From positions 1 to 37,315 of the IMG/VR virus record IMGVR_UViG_3300005542_000005: a DNA stretch of 37,315 nt. One strand, 5' to 3'. Every line of letters starts with the position of its first letter. Within the stretch, counting starts at the first letter, position 1. The notes beneath the pieces are model-generated. The model ran no database searches and was not told the origin of the DNA. It was given only the letters and a program-made list of their open reading frames with translations. The position numbers were made by a program, and so were the translations under genes. Positions 1 through 7,252 of this stretch are shown piece by piece. This DNA is from a virus.

Positions 1-40
1 AATTGTGTTTCTCATGAATCCGGTTTTCATGGATTCACGC
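1..40. repeat. Left copy of 40-bp terminal direct repeat
   Basis: Bases 1-40 are identical to 37276-37315, so the sequence closes on itself. Forty bases is short for a physical terminal repeat and is the kind of overlap an assembler leaves on a circular or circularly permuted molecule. Inside it, TGAATCC (15-21) and GGATTCA (31-37) form a 7-bp hairpin between two divergent gene blocks, so it may act as a weak terminator or operator. Confidence 0.9.
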
Positions 41-189
41 TTGGTTTTTAATAATTGCTTTACGATAGGTTATTATATATGGAATTTTTGTTATTGCAAT
101 ATATATACAAAAGTAATACAATCTTCTTGCGTAACAATTTCCAGGTTAAAACAGGTTCAAAAAAAGACCCAAAAAAAGAGTACAATTCC

Positions 190-405
190 ATGAAAATTAT
201 ATCGTTTGATTTAGATTCACATACTGCCTATAAAGAGGGATTGGAGAAGATCAGGCTGAGAAATCACTGGAGTTTAAAAAAGATATGCAAGAAGATACCG
301 CTAAATTATAGAACATACAAAAAACTTACACAATTGAACCCGCAAACTAATTTATCTTTTTATAGTTTAAAAAAAATTAAGAGATTTATATTAAAAAATT
401 TATAG
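190..405 (+). CDS. Small basic HTH-like protein (71 aa)
   Basis: The start at 190 (MKIISFDLD) follows a purine-rich AAAGAG stretch about 10 bases upstream; an ATG at 55 would give a longer frame but has no visible ribosome binding site. The stretch WSLKKICKKIPLNYRTYKKL (about residues 32-51) has the spacing of a helix-turn-helix, and the protein is strongly basic, so a Cro-like or other small regulator is plausible. It is the first gene to the right of the divergent region at the genome junction, a usual place for a switch regulator. The function is inferred from this motif alone. Confidence 0.55.
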   Translation: MKIISFDLDSHTAYKEGLEKIRLRNHWSLKKICKKIPLNYRTYKKLTQLNPQTNLSFYSLKKIKRFILKNL

Positions 406-533
406 AGAAAAAAAAGCTTTTAATTTTAATAAAAATATTATAGATTTTGAGAATTAATACTTATTACCATTTATTCACAATTTTTTAAGTATTTGTTTAT
501 TTATTAGTTTTTTTATAAGTATTAAAAATAAAA
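406..533. promoter_or_regulatory. AT-rich intergenic segment with inverted repeat
   Basis: No gene is seen here. The segment is almost entirely A and T. TTAATACTTAT (454-464) and ATAAGTATTAA (515-525) are exact 11-bp inverted repeats, and a third partial copy, TAAGTATT, lies between them at 486-493. Such spaced copies just upstream of replication genes suit an operator or a replication-origin binding array; neither role is proven. Confidence 0.4.
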
Positions 534-600
534 ATGAGCAGCTTTTTTATGGCTACTCATAATTTTTTTCACTCACATTCCCATTACAATTTAGAAGACG

Positions 601-787
601 TTTTGGGGATTAGAAAAGACAAACACCGAAAGGACCGTCGATTGAACTTGCGATATAAGAGCCACCCGAAAACTTCCCAAACCCCAAAGGCACAACATGA
701 TTCTAGCAAAAACGAAAGGTCATCGACACACCATGCATTTTCTTTTGATTCTAGCTGCACATTCGAAATTTCTCAAAATCCCCGAAA
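601..787 (+). ncRNA. Candidate structured leader RNA upstream of replication gene
   Basis: TTTTGGGGATT (601-611) can pair with AATCCCCGAAA (777-787) as an 11-bp closing stem with one G-U pair. Inside it, GTCGAT (637-642) pairs with ATCGAC (722-727). CCGAAAGG-like blocks that could close GNRA loops occur near 627, 711 and 783. The segment is visibly less AT-rich than its flanks. It ends 16 bases before the ATG at 803, so it could be the 5' leader of that gene. A 90-codon frame crosses it, but it has no ribosome binding site and odd composition. Confidence 0.4.
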
Positions 788-802
788 GGCTAATATAATA
801 TT

Positions 803-2032
803 ATGATAATTTCACAGAATGTCAACAAAAATTTAAAACTTGATATGGTTTCTCAGGAATTATTAGATTATGAGAATTTAGCTGATTGCACCCCAAAAGA
901 AGAAATCCAAAGTAATCCACTAAAAGAATTAAGAGACCAGTTAACTAAAACCCAGATCAAAGTATTAGATTCTTTATTCTTTTATAAAACTAAGCATAAA
1001 ATCTTATTTCCTTCGCACGATACAATAGCGAAAAGATCTAAGTGTAGTCGTAAGACAGTAATCCGCGCCATGAAGAAATTAAGCGCGCTAGGTTTAGTTT
1101 CCATTTTCTTTAGACAAGATGAAACATGTTTATATAAAATATCTTCTTTCTTTTTTGATTTTTATCGTCTTTATTCTTTAAAGCCATTATTAAAAAGTAT
1201 AAAGGGTAATATCATAAAATTGTCTTTACTTTTGTTGCCTTTAGCCATGTTGACTTCTAGTTATAAAAGCCTTGATTCAGAAAATGTCCCACGAGTAAAT
1301 AATATATGTAAATATATTAATAAGCCTAGCCTAGCCAAACATTATCTTAGTAACGTAGAAAATGGTAAGGTAGGCCCGGTAGGCTTGGCAAAAAAAATAA
1401 CAGGCCAAGAAATGGAGGGAAAAAGTGGAAGTAGTAATGCAAGTACAACTTTTAACAGGAGTTCAGGCTATATGCCCGATACCAAAATCCAAATTATTGA
1501 TCGCTTACAGGCTCGCTTAGGCTTGGCTGCTGAAGATAAAAAAAGGCTGGAGCAATTTGAAATAAAAAATTTACTTAAAGCCGAATATAGGCTGGCTACA
1601 GCAAGTGATTTACATGATCCCATTTCTTATTTGTTCGGTATGTGCTTTAAGATCCAAAAAGAAGGCAACTCAAAAAATACAGAAAACGCTTATAATAAAC
1701 CAAAGTCACATAATTCTCCGGTGCCAAAATTAAGCCCAGAAGAAGCACAATCAAAACAAGAACAAAGAGAAGCAGAGAGAGTAGAACTTTATGCCAAATT
1801 AGATGCTAAGCATAGAGAAAAGAGGGAAAAACAACGCGTTGAAAAAGAATTGAAAAATCAAAATGCGAATGTTGAAAAAAAAGTTGAGCGTGAAAAAATA
1901 GATTCTGTTACTTTTAATAAATTAATTTTAAAAGCTATGGAACTTCCGGCTGGTCATTTTAGAGATGTTTTGTTAAATCTTTATAGTAAAAATTATGAAG
2001 TAGTTTATGAGAAAATAGATGACAGAACATAA
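803..2032 (+). CDS. Winged-helix replication-initiator-like protein (409 aa)
   Basis: Residues about 48-103 read as a winged helix-turn-helix of the type found in phage and plasmid replication initiators: a KTQIKVLDSLFFY helix, then SHDTIAKRSKCSRKTVIRAMKKL as helix-turn-helix, then GLVS leading to the wing. The middle has a hydrophobic stretch (KLSLLLLPLAML) and the C-terminal third is a charged Lys/Glu coiled region. The position at the head of the RusA and primase-like genes supports a role in replication. The start at 803 has GAAAGG about 14 bases upstream, which is rather far; the next in-frame ATG is at 845. The stop overlaps rusA by 14 bases. The exact biochemical role is not visible. 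Confidence 0.6.
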   Translation: MIISQNVNKNLKLDMVSQELLDYENLADCTPKEEIQSNPLKELRDQLTKTQIKVLDSLFFYKTKHKILFPSHDTIAKRSKCSRKTVIRAMKKLSALGLVSIFFRQDETCLYKISSFFFDFYRLYSLKPLLKSIKGNIIKLSLLLLPLAMLTSSYKSLDSENVPRVNNICKYINKPSLAKHYLSNVENGKVGPVGLAKKITGQEMEGKSGSSNASTTFNRSSGYMPDTKIQIIDRLQARLGLAAEDKKRLEQFEIKNLLKAEYRLATASDLHDPISYLFGMCFKIQKEGNSKNTENAYNKPKSHNSPVPKLSPEEAQSKQEQREAERVELYAKLDAKHREKREKQRVEKELKNQNANVEKKVEREKIDSVTFNKLILKAMELPAGHFRDVLLNLYSKNYEVVYEKIDDRT

Positions 2033-2420
2033 ATATATTATCCACGGCCGTCCAATAGCTTGCCAACGCCCAAGATTCTCTTTAAAACCCGGAGTTTCTC
2101 AAGGACATATTTGGGACCCGCAAAAGAAAGAAAAGTTTGCATACGGCTTAATTTTAAAGCAATTGCATAATAATAAGCCTTTCTTTCAGGGAGCAATAGA
2201 AGTAGAGCTGAAATTCTCTTTTGTATGGCCAGCCAAATCAAAATATATTTATGAACGACCACATATTTTTAAGCCCGATCTAGATAATTTAATAAAACTG
2301 TATTTAGATGTTGCAAATGGTATTTTATGGAAAGATGATTGCGCAGTTTCTAAAATAACTGCATGTAAGTTTTATGGTGTTGATGAGAAAACCGAAATAA
2401 TAGTAAGAAGTTATGAATGA
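2019..2420 (+). CDS. rusA: RusA-family Holliday junction resolvase
   Basis: 133 aa, close to the usual RusA length. The signature is clear: KPDLDNLIK at residues 85-93 followed by WKDD at 104-107. By family knowledge, D87, D89 and D107 would be the metal-binding catalytic acids. The N-terminal beta strand (YIIHGRPIACQRPRF) also fits. The enzyme would cut four-way junctions or branched replication intermediates before packaging. It overlaps the previous gene by 14 bases and the next by 4, so all three are probably translated together. Confidence 0.9.
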   Translation: MTEHKYIIHGRPIACQRPRFSLKPGVSQGHIWDPQKKEKFAYGLILKQLHNNKPFFQGAIEVELKFSFVWPAKSKYIYERPHIFKPDLDNLIKLYLDVANGILWKDDCAVSKITACKFYGVDEKTEIIVRSYE

Positions 2421-2785
2421 AAAGAGATTTAAATCATAAAATAGTTTCAAATTGGATAGTTGAACGTTTAGATATAGAGGAAGTTATTAGTGATTACGTA
2501 GAATTACGAAATTTAGGAAGATATTTAATGGGAGTATGTGTTTTCCCAGGATGCGTAAAAGATACCTCGATGAATTTAATAGTGGATAATATTCATAAAA
2601 CTTTTTTTTGTTTTAGATGCATGATAGGCGGAGATATTATAAAGTTCATATATGAATTAGATCCAAAAATATATAATCATCCAATAAAAATATGTATGAA
2701 ATTAATATATGAATATGAAGTAAAAATTAATAATGAATTATTTGAAAAATTAATAGAAGATTTTTATGAATGGGATGAAGATTAA
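2417..2785 (+). CDS. Stand-alone DnaG-type primase zinc-finger protein
   Basis: 122 aa. Residues 20-80 resemble the CHC2 zinc-binding domain of bacterial primase: EEVISDYVELRNLGRY, then a C41/C46 pair, then CFRC (C65, C68), then GGDIIKFI. The usual Cys-x-x-His first pair is here Cys-x4-Cys, so all four likely zinc ligands are cysteines. No RNA-polymerase or TOPRIM domain follows; the protein ends about 40 residues after the finger. It may recruit or modify host primase or helicase. It overlaps rusA by ATGA (4 bases). The fold call is strong; the role is inferred. Confidence 0.7.
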   Translation: MKRDLNHKIVSNWIVERLDIEEVISDYVELRNLGRYLMGVCVFPGCVKDTSMNLIVDNIHKTFFCFRCMIGGDIIKFIYELDPKIYNHPIKICMKLIYEYEVKINNELFEKLIEDFYEWDED

Positions 2786-2799
2786 AAGGAAATGATAGT

Positions 2800-3399
2800 A
2801 TGGCAATGAGATTAAATCCAGCCAAAAAAGCTGTAAAGTTAATAAATCAAGAGCAAGAAAATCCAAAAAGTAATAAAGAAATTAATTATAGTCTTAAAAG
2901 ACCATTAAGGTCCAAAAAAGTATTAACTCCGCATGATGAGAAGTATCCGCAGCTTTTGAATGGTTGGGCACCCACACAAGAGGAATTCATCGAGCGTTTG
3001 TGCTTACGTCTAAGAGAATGGGCCGATGAACAAACAAGACCGATGCCATTGATCGCTTTCTGGACTGAAGAAAAAATAAACCCTAAAAAAGCTTACGATT
3101 ACTTGAATCAACACTCACTTTTACGTGAAGCAGTTGAATATGCAAAAACTAAATTGGGAATAATACACTACGTTGGCGGCATGGAAAGACGTTACGATGT
3201 TGGGATGGTGAAGTGGGCGCTACCTCATTATCTCAAAGATTTGACGTCAGAATTAAACGAAGAAGAGACTTTGCGCAAAATTAGAGTTGCTGATGCCGGA
3301 AAATCTTCCGTTGAATCTAACACTGTTTTTGTTGAAGTTCCAACTATACCCGCGTCGGATTTAGTTCCAGTAAGAAAGAAGATCAAAAGTGATGAGTAA
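2800..3399 (+). CDS. Probable terminase small subunit
   Basis: 199 aa. The central part (about residues 65-120) has PLIAFWTEEKINPKKAYDYL followed by HSLLREAVEYAKTKLG, which matches the helix-turn-helix layout of phage small terminases, where a specificity helix is followed by a residue-rich EAVEYAK helix. The N-terminus is basic and probably disordered; the C-terminus is charged. GGAAATGATAGT before the ATG supplies a ribosome binding site. It lies 1.8 kb upstream of the large terminase on the same strand. A role in recognising phage DNA for packaging is likely but not certain, since several small genes separate the two. Confidence 0.55.
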   Translation: MAMRLNPAKKAVKLINQEQENPKSNKEINYSLKRPLRSKKVLTPHDEKYPQLLNGWAPTQEEFIERLCLRLREWADEQTRPMPLIAFWTEEKINPKKAYDYLNQHSLLREAVEYAKTKLGIIHYVGGMERRYDVGMVKWALPHYLKDLTSELNEEETLRKIRVADAGKSSVESNTVFVEVPTIPASDLVPVRKKIKSDE

Positions 3400-3589
3400 T
3401 TTCAAAACTTATCTTTGTTGTAATTATTTTAAAGATTGTAATCACACTTACCAAGACTTAGCTACTAGTGAAAAGATTGTGATTACTTTTAAAAGCGGTG
3501 CGATTTACGATATTATAGCTCATCCAAATTGGCTAAAGAAGTTAAGAGATAAAGATGGAAACAAAATTGGTCCAGTTGATATTGAATAA
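3392..3589 (+). CDS. Hypothetical protein (65 aa)
   Basis: Starts at ATG 3392 (a GTG at 3389 is the alternative) and overlaps the preceding gene by 8 bases. The middle, KIVITFKSGAIYDI, looks like beta strands, and the C-terminal region is charged. No family is recognised. Tight overlaps on both sides support that it is translated. Confidence 0.6.
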   Translation: MSNFKTYLCCNYFKDCNHTYQDLATSEKIVITFKSGAIYDIIAHPNWLKKLRDKDGNKIGPVDIE

Positions 3590-3923
3590 AACACTGATTG
3601 CGAGTTTTATGCTTTATTTTCCCCTTGAAGGTATGTTACCAAAACCAAGAAAAACTTTGATTATCGAAAGAAAATATCTAAAGTCTGCTATTATTTCAGT
3701 TGAGGAGAAAGATGAATTGGGACGCACTGCTTTACATATGGCTGTATTAGAAGATGATACAAATGATGTTAAAGTTCTTTTATCCCGCGGCGCGTTACTA
3801 ACTGAAAAAGATAATAATGGCTTAACCCCAGTGGATTATGCTCATAATAATGATAAACTTATAAATGTACGTAATTTCTTCACTTCTTTAAATGTATTTA
3901 AGCCCGAAAGCCGAGAAAACTAA
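3555..3923 (+). CDS. Small ankyrin-repeat protein with hydrophobic N-terminus (122 aa)
   Basis: Two ankyrin-type units are visible in the C-terminal half: DELGRTALHMAVLEDDTNDV-KVLLSRGALLTE and DNNGLTPVDYA. The hallmark is the G-x-T-A-L-H-x-A and G-x-T-P-x-x-x-A pattern. The first 30 residues hold a hydrophobic run (LILNKTLIASFMLYFPL), probably a signal or anchor. The start at 3555 uses AAGAGA as ribosome binding site and overlaps the previous gene by 35 bases. It is adjacent to a second, similar protein and probably arose by duplication. Ankyrin repeats bind proteins, so a secreted factor acting on a eukaryotic partner is a reasonable inference. Confidence 0.7.
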   Translation: METKLVQLILNKTLIASFMLYFPLEGMLPKPRKTLIIERKYLKSAIISVEEKDELGRTALHMAVLEDDTNDVKVLLSRGALLTEKDNNGLTPVDYAHNNDKLINVRNFFTSLNVFKPESREN

Positions 3924-3924
3924 T

Positions 3925-4395
3925 ATGAAAAATATAATCTTGTCTTTATTGTTTATTTTCCCACCAGTTAAAGCTGCTTTGCAAAATCTTAATGGACCAA
4001 TGATAAAATCTACGGGTATTAATTCTCAAGACAGAAATGGCGATACTCTCTTACATCACGCGGTTAGACAACATGATTCTTATCAAGTGGAATATTTAGT
4101 GTACAACGGGGCGGATTTAACAATAGTTAATAACGAAGGCTTTACCCCATTAGATATAGCGCGCGATAATTGCTTTTGGACTGAAGAATACAAAGAGAAT
4201 TATCTAAATAACATGGATATATATTTATTTATATTTAAGAATAATTTCTATAGATATAATTTATATTTACAATCAATAAGCCCAACTGAAACAATAGCGT
4301 GTGATAATGAGCTAAGTGATGATACGATTGAATTTAGTGAATGTGATATAGATGAATGCGTAGATTGTGAGTGCTGCGAACAAGATGGAAAGTAG
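3925..4395 (+). CDS. Secreted ankyrin-repeat protein with Cys/acidic tail (156 aa)
   Basis: The start at 3925, one base after the previous stop, gives a classic signal peptide (MKNIILSLLFIFPPVKA). Next come ankyrin units: DRNGDTLLHHAVRQHDSYQVEYLVYNGADLT and NEGFTPLDIA. The C-terminal 40 residues are acidic and cysteine-rich (six Cys, including ECVDCECCEQ), which could bind metal or form disulphides outside the cell. It is paired with the preceding ankyrin gene. No enzyme domain is seen. Export from the bacterium is inferred from the signal peptide. Confidence 0.75.
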   Translation: MKNIILSLLFIFPPVKAALQNLNGPMIKSTGINSQDRNGDTLLHHAVRQHDSYQVEYLVYNGADLTIVNNEGFTPLDIARDNCFWTEEYKENYLNNMDIYLFIFKNNFYRYNLYLQSISPTETIACDNELSDDTIEFSECDIDECVDCECCEQDGK

Positions 4396-4398
4396 ATC

Positions 4399-4962
4399 AT
4401 GTGGTATAACGACTTTGAGGATTTGGTGGTGGTTAGCTTTATTGTATTGATAATTTTATCTTTCTGTTCGTATAGATACTACTATTATCCAGTTATACAT
4501 ACGCCTGTTGCTATGACTACTATGTACGAAGAACCAATTATGCCAGTAGTTCAACCAGTGGTTCCCGTAGTTCCGATTATACAACCAGTTCCAGTTTATC
4601 AACCGGTATATCATTCCTTTTATAGACCGCGTAGATATTGTAATAATTCAACTGTAAATGTTTCTGTAAATAACTGTAATACGAGTTGTAAACCAGTAAA
4701 TACTTGTAACCCAGTTAAGACTTGCGCGCCGGTTACTGCACATACAACACATACAACAACTAGAAGTTGGAATCCATTTAGAAGATCTACCACAACTCAC
4801 ACAACAATAAAAACTTGTACGCCAGTTAAATCTTATTGTGCGCCGAAACCAAATTATTCTTCTTGTAAAACAACATATAAAACAACTTATAATAAACCGG
4901 TTAAAATCTGCGCGCCTTTGAGAGCTTATAAACATTCTTGTAGACCTAGTAGTCATAGATAA
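4399..4962 (+). CDS. Membrane-anchored Pro/Thr/Cys-rich repeat protein (187 aa)
   Basis: An N-terminal transmembrane helix (VVVSFIVLIILSF, about residues 9-22) is followed by a Tyr stretch, then a Pro/Val-rich spacer (VVQPVVPVVPIIQPVPVYQP). The C-terminal half is built on a loose repeat of the form C-x-P-V-K/N-(S/T)-C with Thr/His runs (HTTHTTTR, STTTHTTIK). It carries about a dozen cysteines. The layout suggests an anchored, extracytoplasmic disulphide-linked or metal-binding domain. No family is recognised. It sits in the same run of genes as the two ankyrin proteins. Confidence 0.6.
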   Translation: MWYNDFEDLVVVSFIVLIILSFCSYRYYYYPVIHTPVAMTTMYEEPIMPVVQPVVPVVPIIQPVPVYQPVYHSFYRPRRYCNNSTVNVSVNNCNTSCKPVNTCNPVKTCAPVTAHTTHTTTRSWNPFRRSTTTHTTIKTCTPVKSYCAPKPNYSSCKTTYKTTYNKPVKICAPLRAYKHSCRPSSHR

Positions 4963-4976
4963 TTAAGAAAGAGAAA

Positions 4977-5189
4977 ATGAGAGAAATAATAGATAAAATA
5001 AAGCCGATAAAGTTACCAGAATGTCCGATAGAAGATTGTCAGTGTAATATGGGAGAATATGAACTGTTTCTATTATCTGGTTGCAATGATGACTTAATTG
5101 GTGAGTATAAACCTGTGGTAGAAAATGATCCCAATAGAGATATTATTAATATGCTAAAAAATAATTTGGGGAAAAATAACCAAGAATGA
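4977..5189 (+). CDS. Hypothetical acidic protein (70 aa)
   Basis: Good ribosome binding site (AAGAAAGAG) before ATG 4977, and its stop overlaps the terminase start by 4 bases (ATGA). Short Cys-containing segment PECPIEDCQCNMGEYE near the N-terminus. No family is recognised. Translational coupling to the large terminase suggests it is real and perhaps packaging-related. Confidence 0.55.
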   Translation: MREIIDKIKPIKLPECPIEDCQCNMGEYELFLLSGCNDDLIGEYKPVVENDPNRDIINMLKNNLGKNNQE

Positions 5190-6589
5190 ATATAGAAACT
5201 AGAATTAAGCTTGATAAATTCAAGCCTAGAGATTATCAAATACCAATCTGTGATGCCATTTTAAACCCTGAAAAAGATTACAAGAAAGTCTTTGTTGTGA
5301 TGCCGCGCCGAGCAGGCAAAGATGTCGTAGCGTTCAATATTTTAATACGTAAAGCTATTAAAACTCCTGGTATTTATTACATGATATATCCTACGTACTC
5401 GCAGGGAAGAAAAATATTGTGGGACTCGGTTTTATCAAATAATACAGGTAGTAGATTTTTAGATTTCATTCCTAAGGAGCTAATCGAAGCTGTCAATAAT
5501 ACTGAAATGAAGATAAGACTTACTAATGGTAGTCTTATTCAGGTTTTAGGTTCTGATAATTATGATTCTTTGGTTGGTACTAACCCGCGCGGGATTGTTC
5601 TTTCTGAGTATGCTTTACAAGATCCAAGAGCTTATCAATATCTTAGACCGGCCTTATCGGCTAATGATGGCTTTGCATTATTCATCACGACTCCCCGCGG
5701 AAAAAATCATGCATATGAATTATTTGAGATTGCTAAAAATAATCCAGAAGATTGGTTTGCTTATCATTTGACGTTAGATGATACTAGACATATTCCTTAT
5801 GAGATGATTGAACAAGAAAGACAATCTGGAGAGCTTTCCGAAGATATGATACTTCAGGAGTACTGGTGTTCGTGGACGATGGGCGTAGAGGGCTCTTATT
5901 ACTCAAAATATATGGATAAAATGCGACTTGAAAACAGAATTGGAGATGTTCCATGGGAAGCTGCATTTAGAGTTAATGTAGCTTTTGATATTGGAGTCAG
6001 AGATTCGACATGTTTAATATTTTATCAATGCATCGGTTCAACAGTAAAGATTATCGACTGTTATGAGAAACAAAAAGAGGGATTAGAACATTATATTCAA
6101 GTGATAAATTCTAAGCCTTATACTTATGGTAAATTCTTTGCGCCGCATGATATTGCAGTAACTGAATGGGGTACTGGCATTTCACGTCTTGAAAAAGCGC
6201 GACAATTGGGCCTTAAATTCGAAACAAAAATGGTTAACCATAAAATGGTATCAGCTCTTCCAAATCTTTCAGTAATGGACGGAATTGAGGCTGTTCGGTC
6301 AGCTTTTAGTAAGATATGGATAGATGAAAGAAAATGCGCGCCGTTAATAAAAGCTTTAGAAAACTATAGACAAACATATGACGCTAAAAAGAAAGTATAT
6401 TCTAGCCAGCCTCTACATGACCAGTTTTCTCATTACGCGGACGCGATGAGATATCTTGTTTTAAGTTTACCAAGAACTAGAGATTCGTTATCTGCTGAAG
6501 AATTAGATAGAAGATATCAAGAGTCCCTTTATGGACATAATTCAAATATGCCGAATATATTTAGAGATGATATACCTGATTTGAGATAG
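5186..6589 (+). CDS. terL: Terminase large subunit (467 aa)
   Basis: The ATPase domain shows Walker A MPRRAGKD (residues 39-46), a Walker B-type strand GIVLSEYA (136-143) with Ser in place of the usual Asp before Glu141, and the coupling motif TTPRG (168-172). The RNase H-like nuclease domain shows the three acid positions: D268 in VAFDIG, D322 in FAPHDIAV and D419 in SHYADAMRY. Length is typical. The protein pumps DNA into the prohead through the portal and cuts the concatemer. Its start overlaps the preceding gene. The next genes are a LAGLIDADG protein and tRNAs rather than the portal. Confidence 0.95.
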   Translation: MNIETRIKLDKFKPRDYQIPICDAILNPEKDYKKVFVVMPRRAGKDVVAFNILIRKAIKTPGIYYMIYPTYSQGRKILWDSVLSNNTGSRFLDFIPKELIEAVNNTEMKIRLTNGSLIQVLGSDNYDSLVGTNPRGIVLSEYALQDPRAYQYLRPALSANDGFALFITTPRGKNHAYELFEIAKNNPEDWFAYHLTLDDTRHIPYEMIEQERQSGELSEDMILQEYWCSWTMGVEGSYYSKYMDKMRLENRIGDVPWEAAFRVNVAFDIGVRDSTCLIFYQCIGSTVKIIDCYEKQKEGLEHYIQVINSKPYTYGKFFAPHDIAVTEWGTGISRLEKARQLGLKFETKMVNHKMVSALPNLSVMDGIEAVRSAFSKIWIDERKCAPLIKALENYRQTYDAKKKVYSSQPLHDQFSHYADAMRYLVLSLPRTRDSLSAEELDRRYQESLYGHNSNMPNIFRDDIPDLR

Positions 6590-6606
6590 TTTTTCCTTTT
6601 ATATAT

Positions 6607-6643
6607 TTTTATGCTATATTGTTACAATACAATGAGCATAAGG
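6607..6643 (+). promoter_or_regulatory. RBS-sequestering hairpin with internal extended -10 promoter
   Basis: TTTTATGCT (6607-6615) pairs with AGCATAAGG (6635-6643), giving nine base pairs of which two are G-U. The 3' arm contains the whole ribosome binding site (AAGG, 6640-6643) of the following gene. The loop holds TGTTACAAT (6620-6628), an extended -10 promoter, so RNA started there (near 6635) would lack the 5' arm and be free to be translated. The same arrangement and the same TGTTACAATA word occur before the HNH gene at 19669. Confidence 0.65.
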
Positions 6644-6649
6644 TAAAAT

Positions 6650-7144
6650 ATGAAAGAAAAAAAATACACAGATCTACAATTATCGTATCTAGCAGGTATT
6701 ATAGATAGTTGTGGTAGTATGTATATAAGTCTTATACATGCAAAATCAAAAACTCGTCTTCCACATTATCAAACTAAATTAGAAATTAGTAATACCGATG
6801 AAAATTTAATAAATTGGTTATCGAATACATTTGGTGGTAAAAAATACGAATATATTCCTAAACCTTCTATAAAAAATGCTAGAAAAAAATTATATAGATG
6901 GATTCTTACCAATGAAATTTTATTATTATGTTCTAAAGTATTACCTTTTTTAATAAGTAAAAAACGGCAGTGCGAAATAATGATAGAAATGAGAAAAACT
7001 TATATAAAAATTAATACTAATTCTATTAAAGGTAAGTATGGTTTTCAGTCTCTTGAAGGAAATATAATGGAATCAAGAAAAGTATTATTTGAGGAACTTC
7101 GATCATTGCACCTTGTAAATCGTGAAAAATTAAAAATTAATTAA
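6650..7144 (+). CDS. Freestanding LAGLIDADG homing endonuclease, probably inactive (164 aa)
   Basis: Single-motif LAGLIDADG protein. LSYLAGIIDSCGSMYI (about residues 12-27) is the signature helix, followed by PHYQTKLEISNTDENLINWL and TFGGKK, which closely follow the endonuclease encoded in the second coat-gene intron (same length, 164 aa). In the signature, the position of the catalytic acid (the second acidic residue of LAGLIDADG) is Cys, whereas the intron homologue has Glu. It may therefore no longer cut DNA; binding or a maturase-like role cannot be excluded. It lies 60 bases after terL with its own hairpin-promoter unit and is not inside an intron. Confidence 0.8.
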   Translation: MKEKKYTDLQLSYLAGIIDSCGSMYISLIHAKSKTRLPHYQTKLEISNTDENLINWLSNTFGGKKYEYIPKPSIKNARKKLYRWILTNEILLLCSKVLPFLISKKRQCEIMIEMRKTYIKINTNSIKGKYGFQSLEGNIMESRKVLFEELRSLHLVNREKLKIN

Positions 7145-7158
7145 GAGATAAAGATTAT

Positions 7159-7245
7159 GACTAGATTCCTGAGCGGCCAAAGGGGATGGACTGCAAATCC
7201 ATCGATGTAATGTCTTCATAGGTTCGAATCCTATTCTAGTCTCCA
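7159..7245 (+). tRNA. tRNA-Cys (GCA) on a tRNA-Tyr-like class II scaffold, CCA encoded
   Basis: Acceptor GACTAGA (7159-7165) pairs with TCTAGTC (7235-7241); then U73 (7242) and an encoded CCA (7243-7245). The anticodon stem ATGGA/TCCAT encloses loop CTGCAAA, so the anticodon is GCA (7193-7195). The T arm is ATAGG-TTCGAAT-CCTAT (7218-7234). The D arm GAGCGGCCAAAGGG is the same as in bacterial tRNA-Tyr, and a variable arm of about 14 nt is present, as in Tyr (class II). Relative to tRNA-Tyr, the changes are GUA to GCA and A73 to U73, both known Cys identity elements. Confidence 0.9.
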
Positions 7246-7252
7246 AAATAGT

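Noticed and set aside
534-806. 90-codon plus-strand frame before the replication gene
   Set aside because: No ribosome binding site, implausible composition (His/Ser/Lys-rich without structure), and it overlaps a segment better explained as structured RNA.
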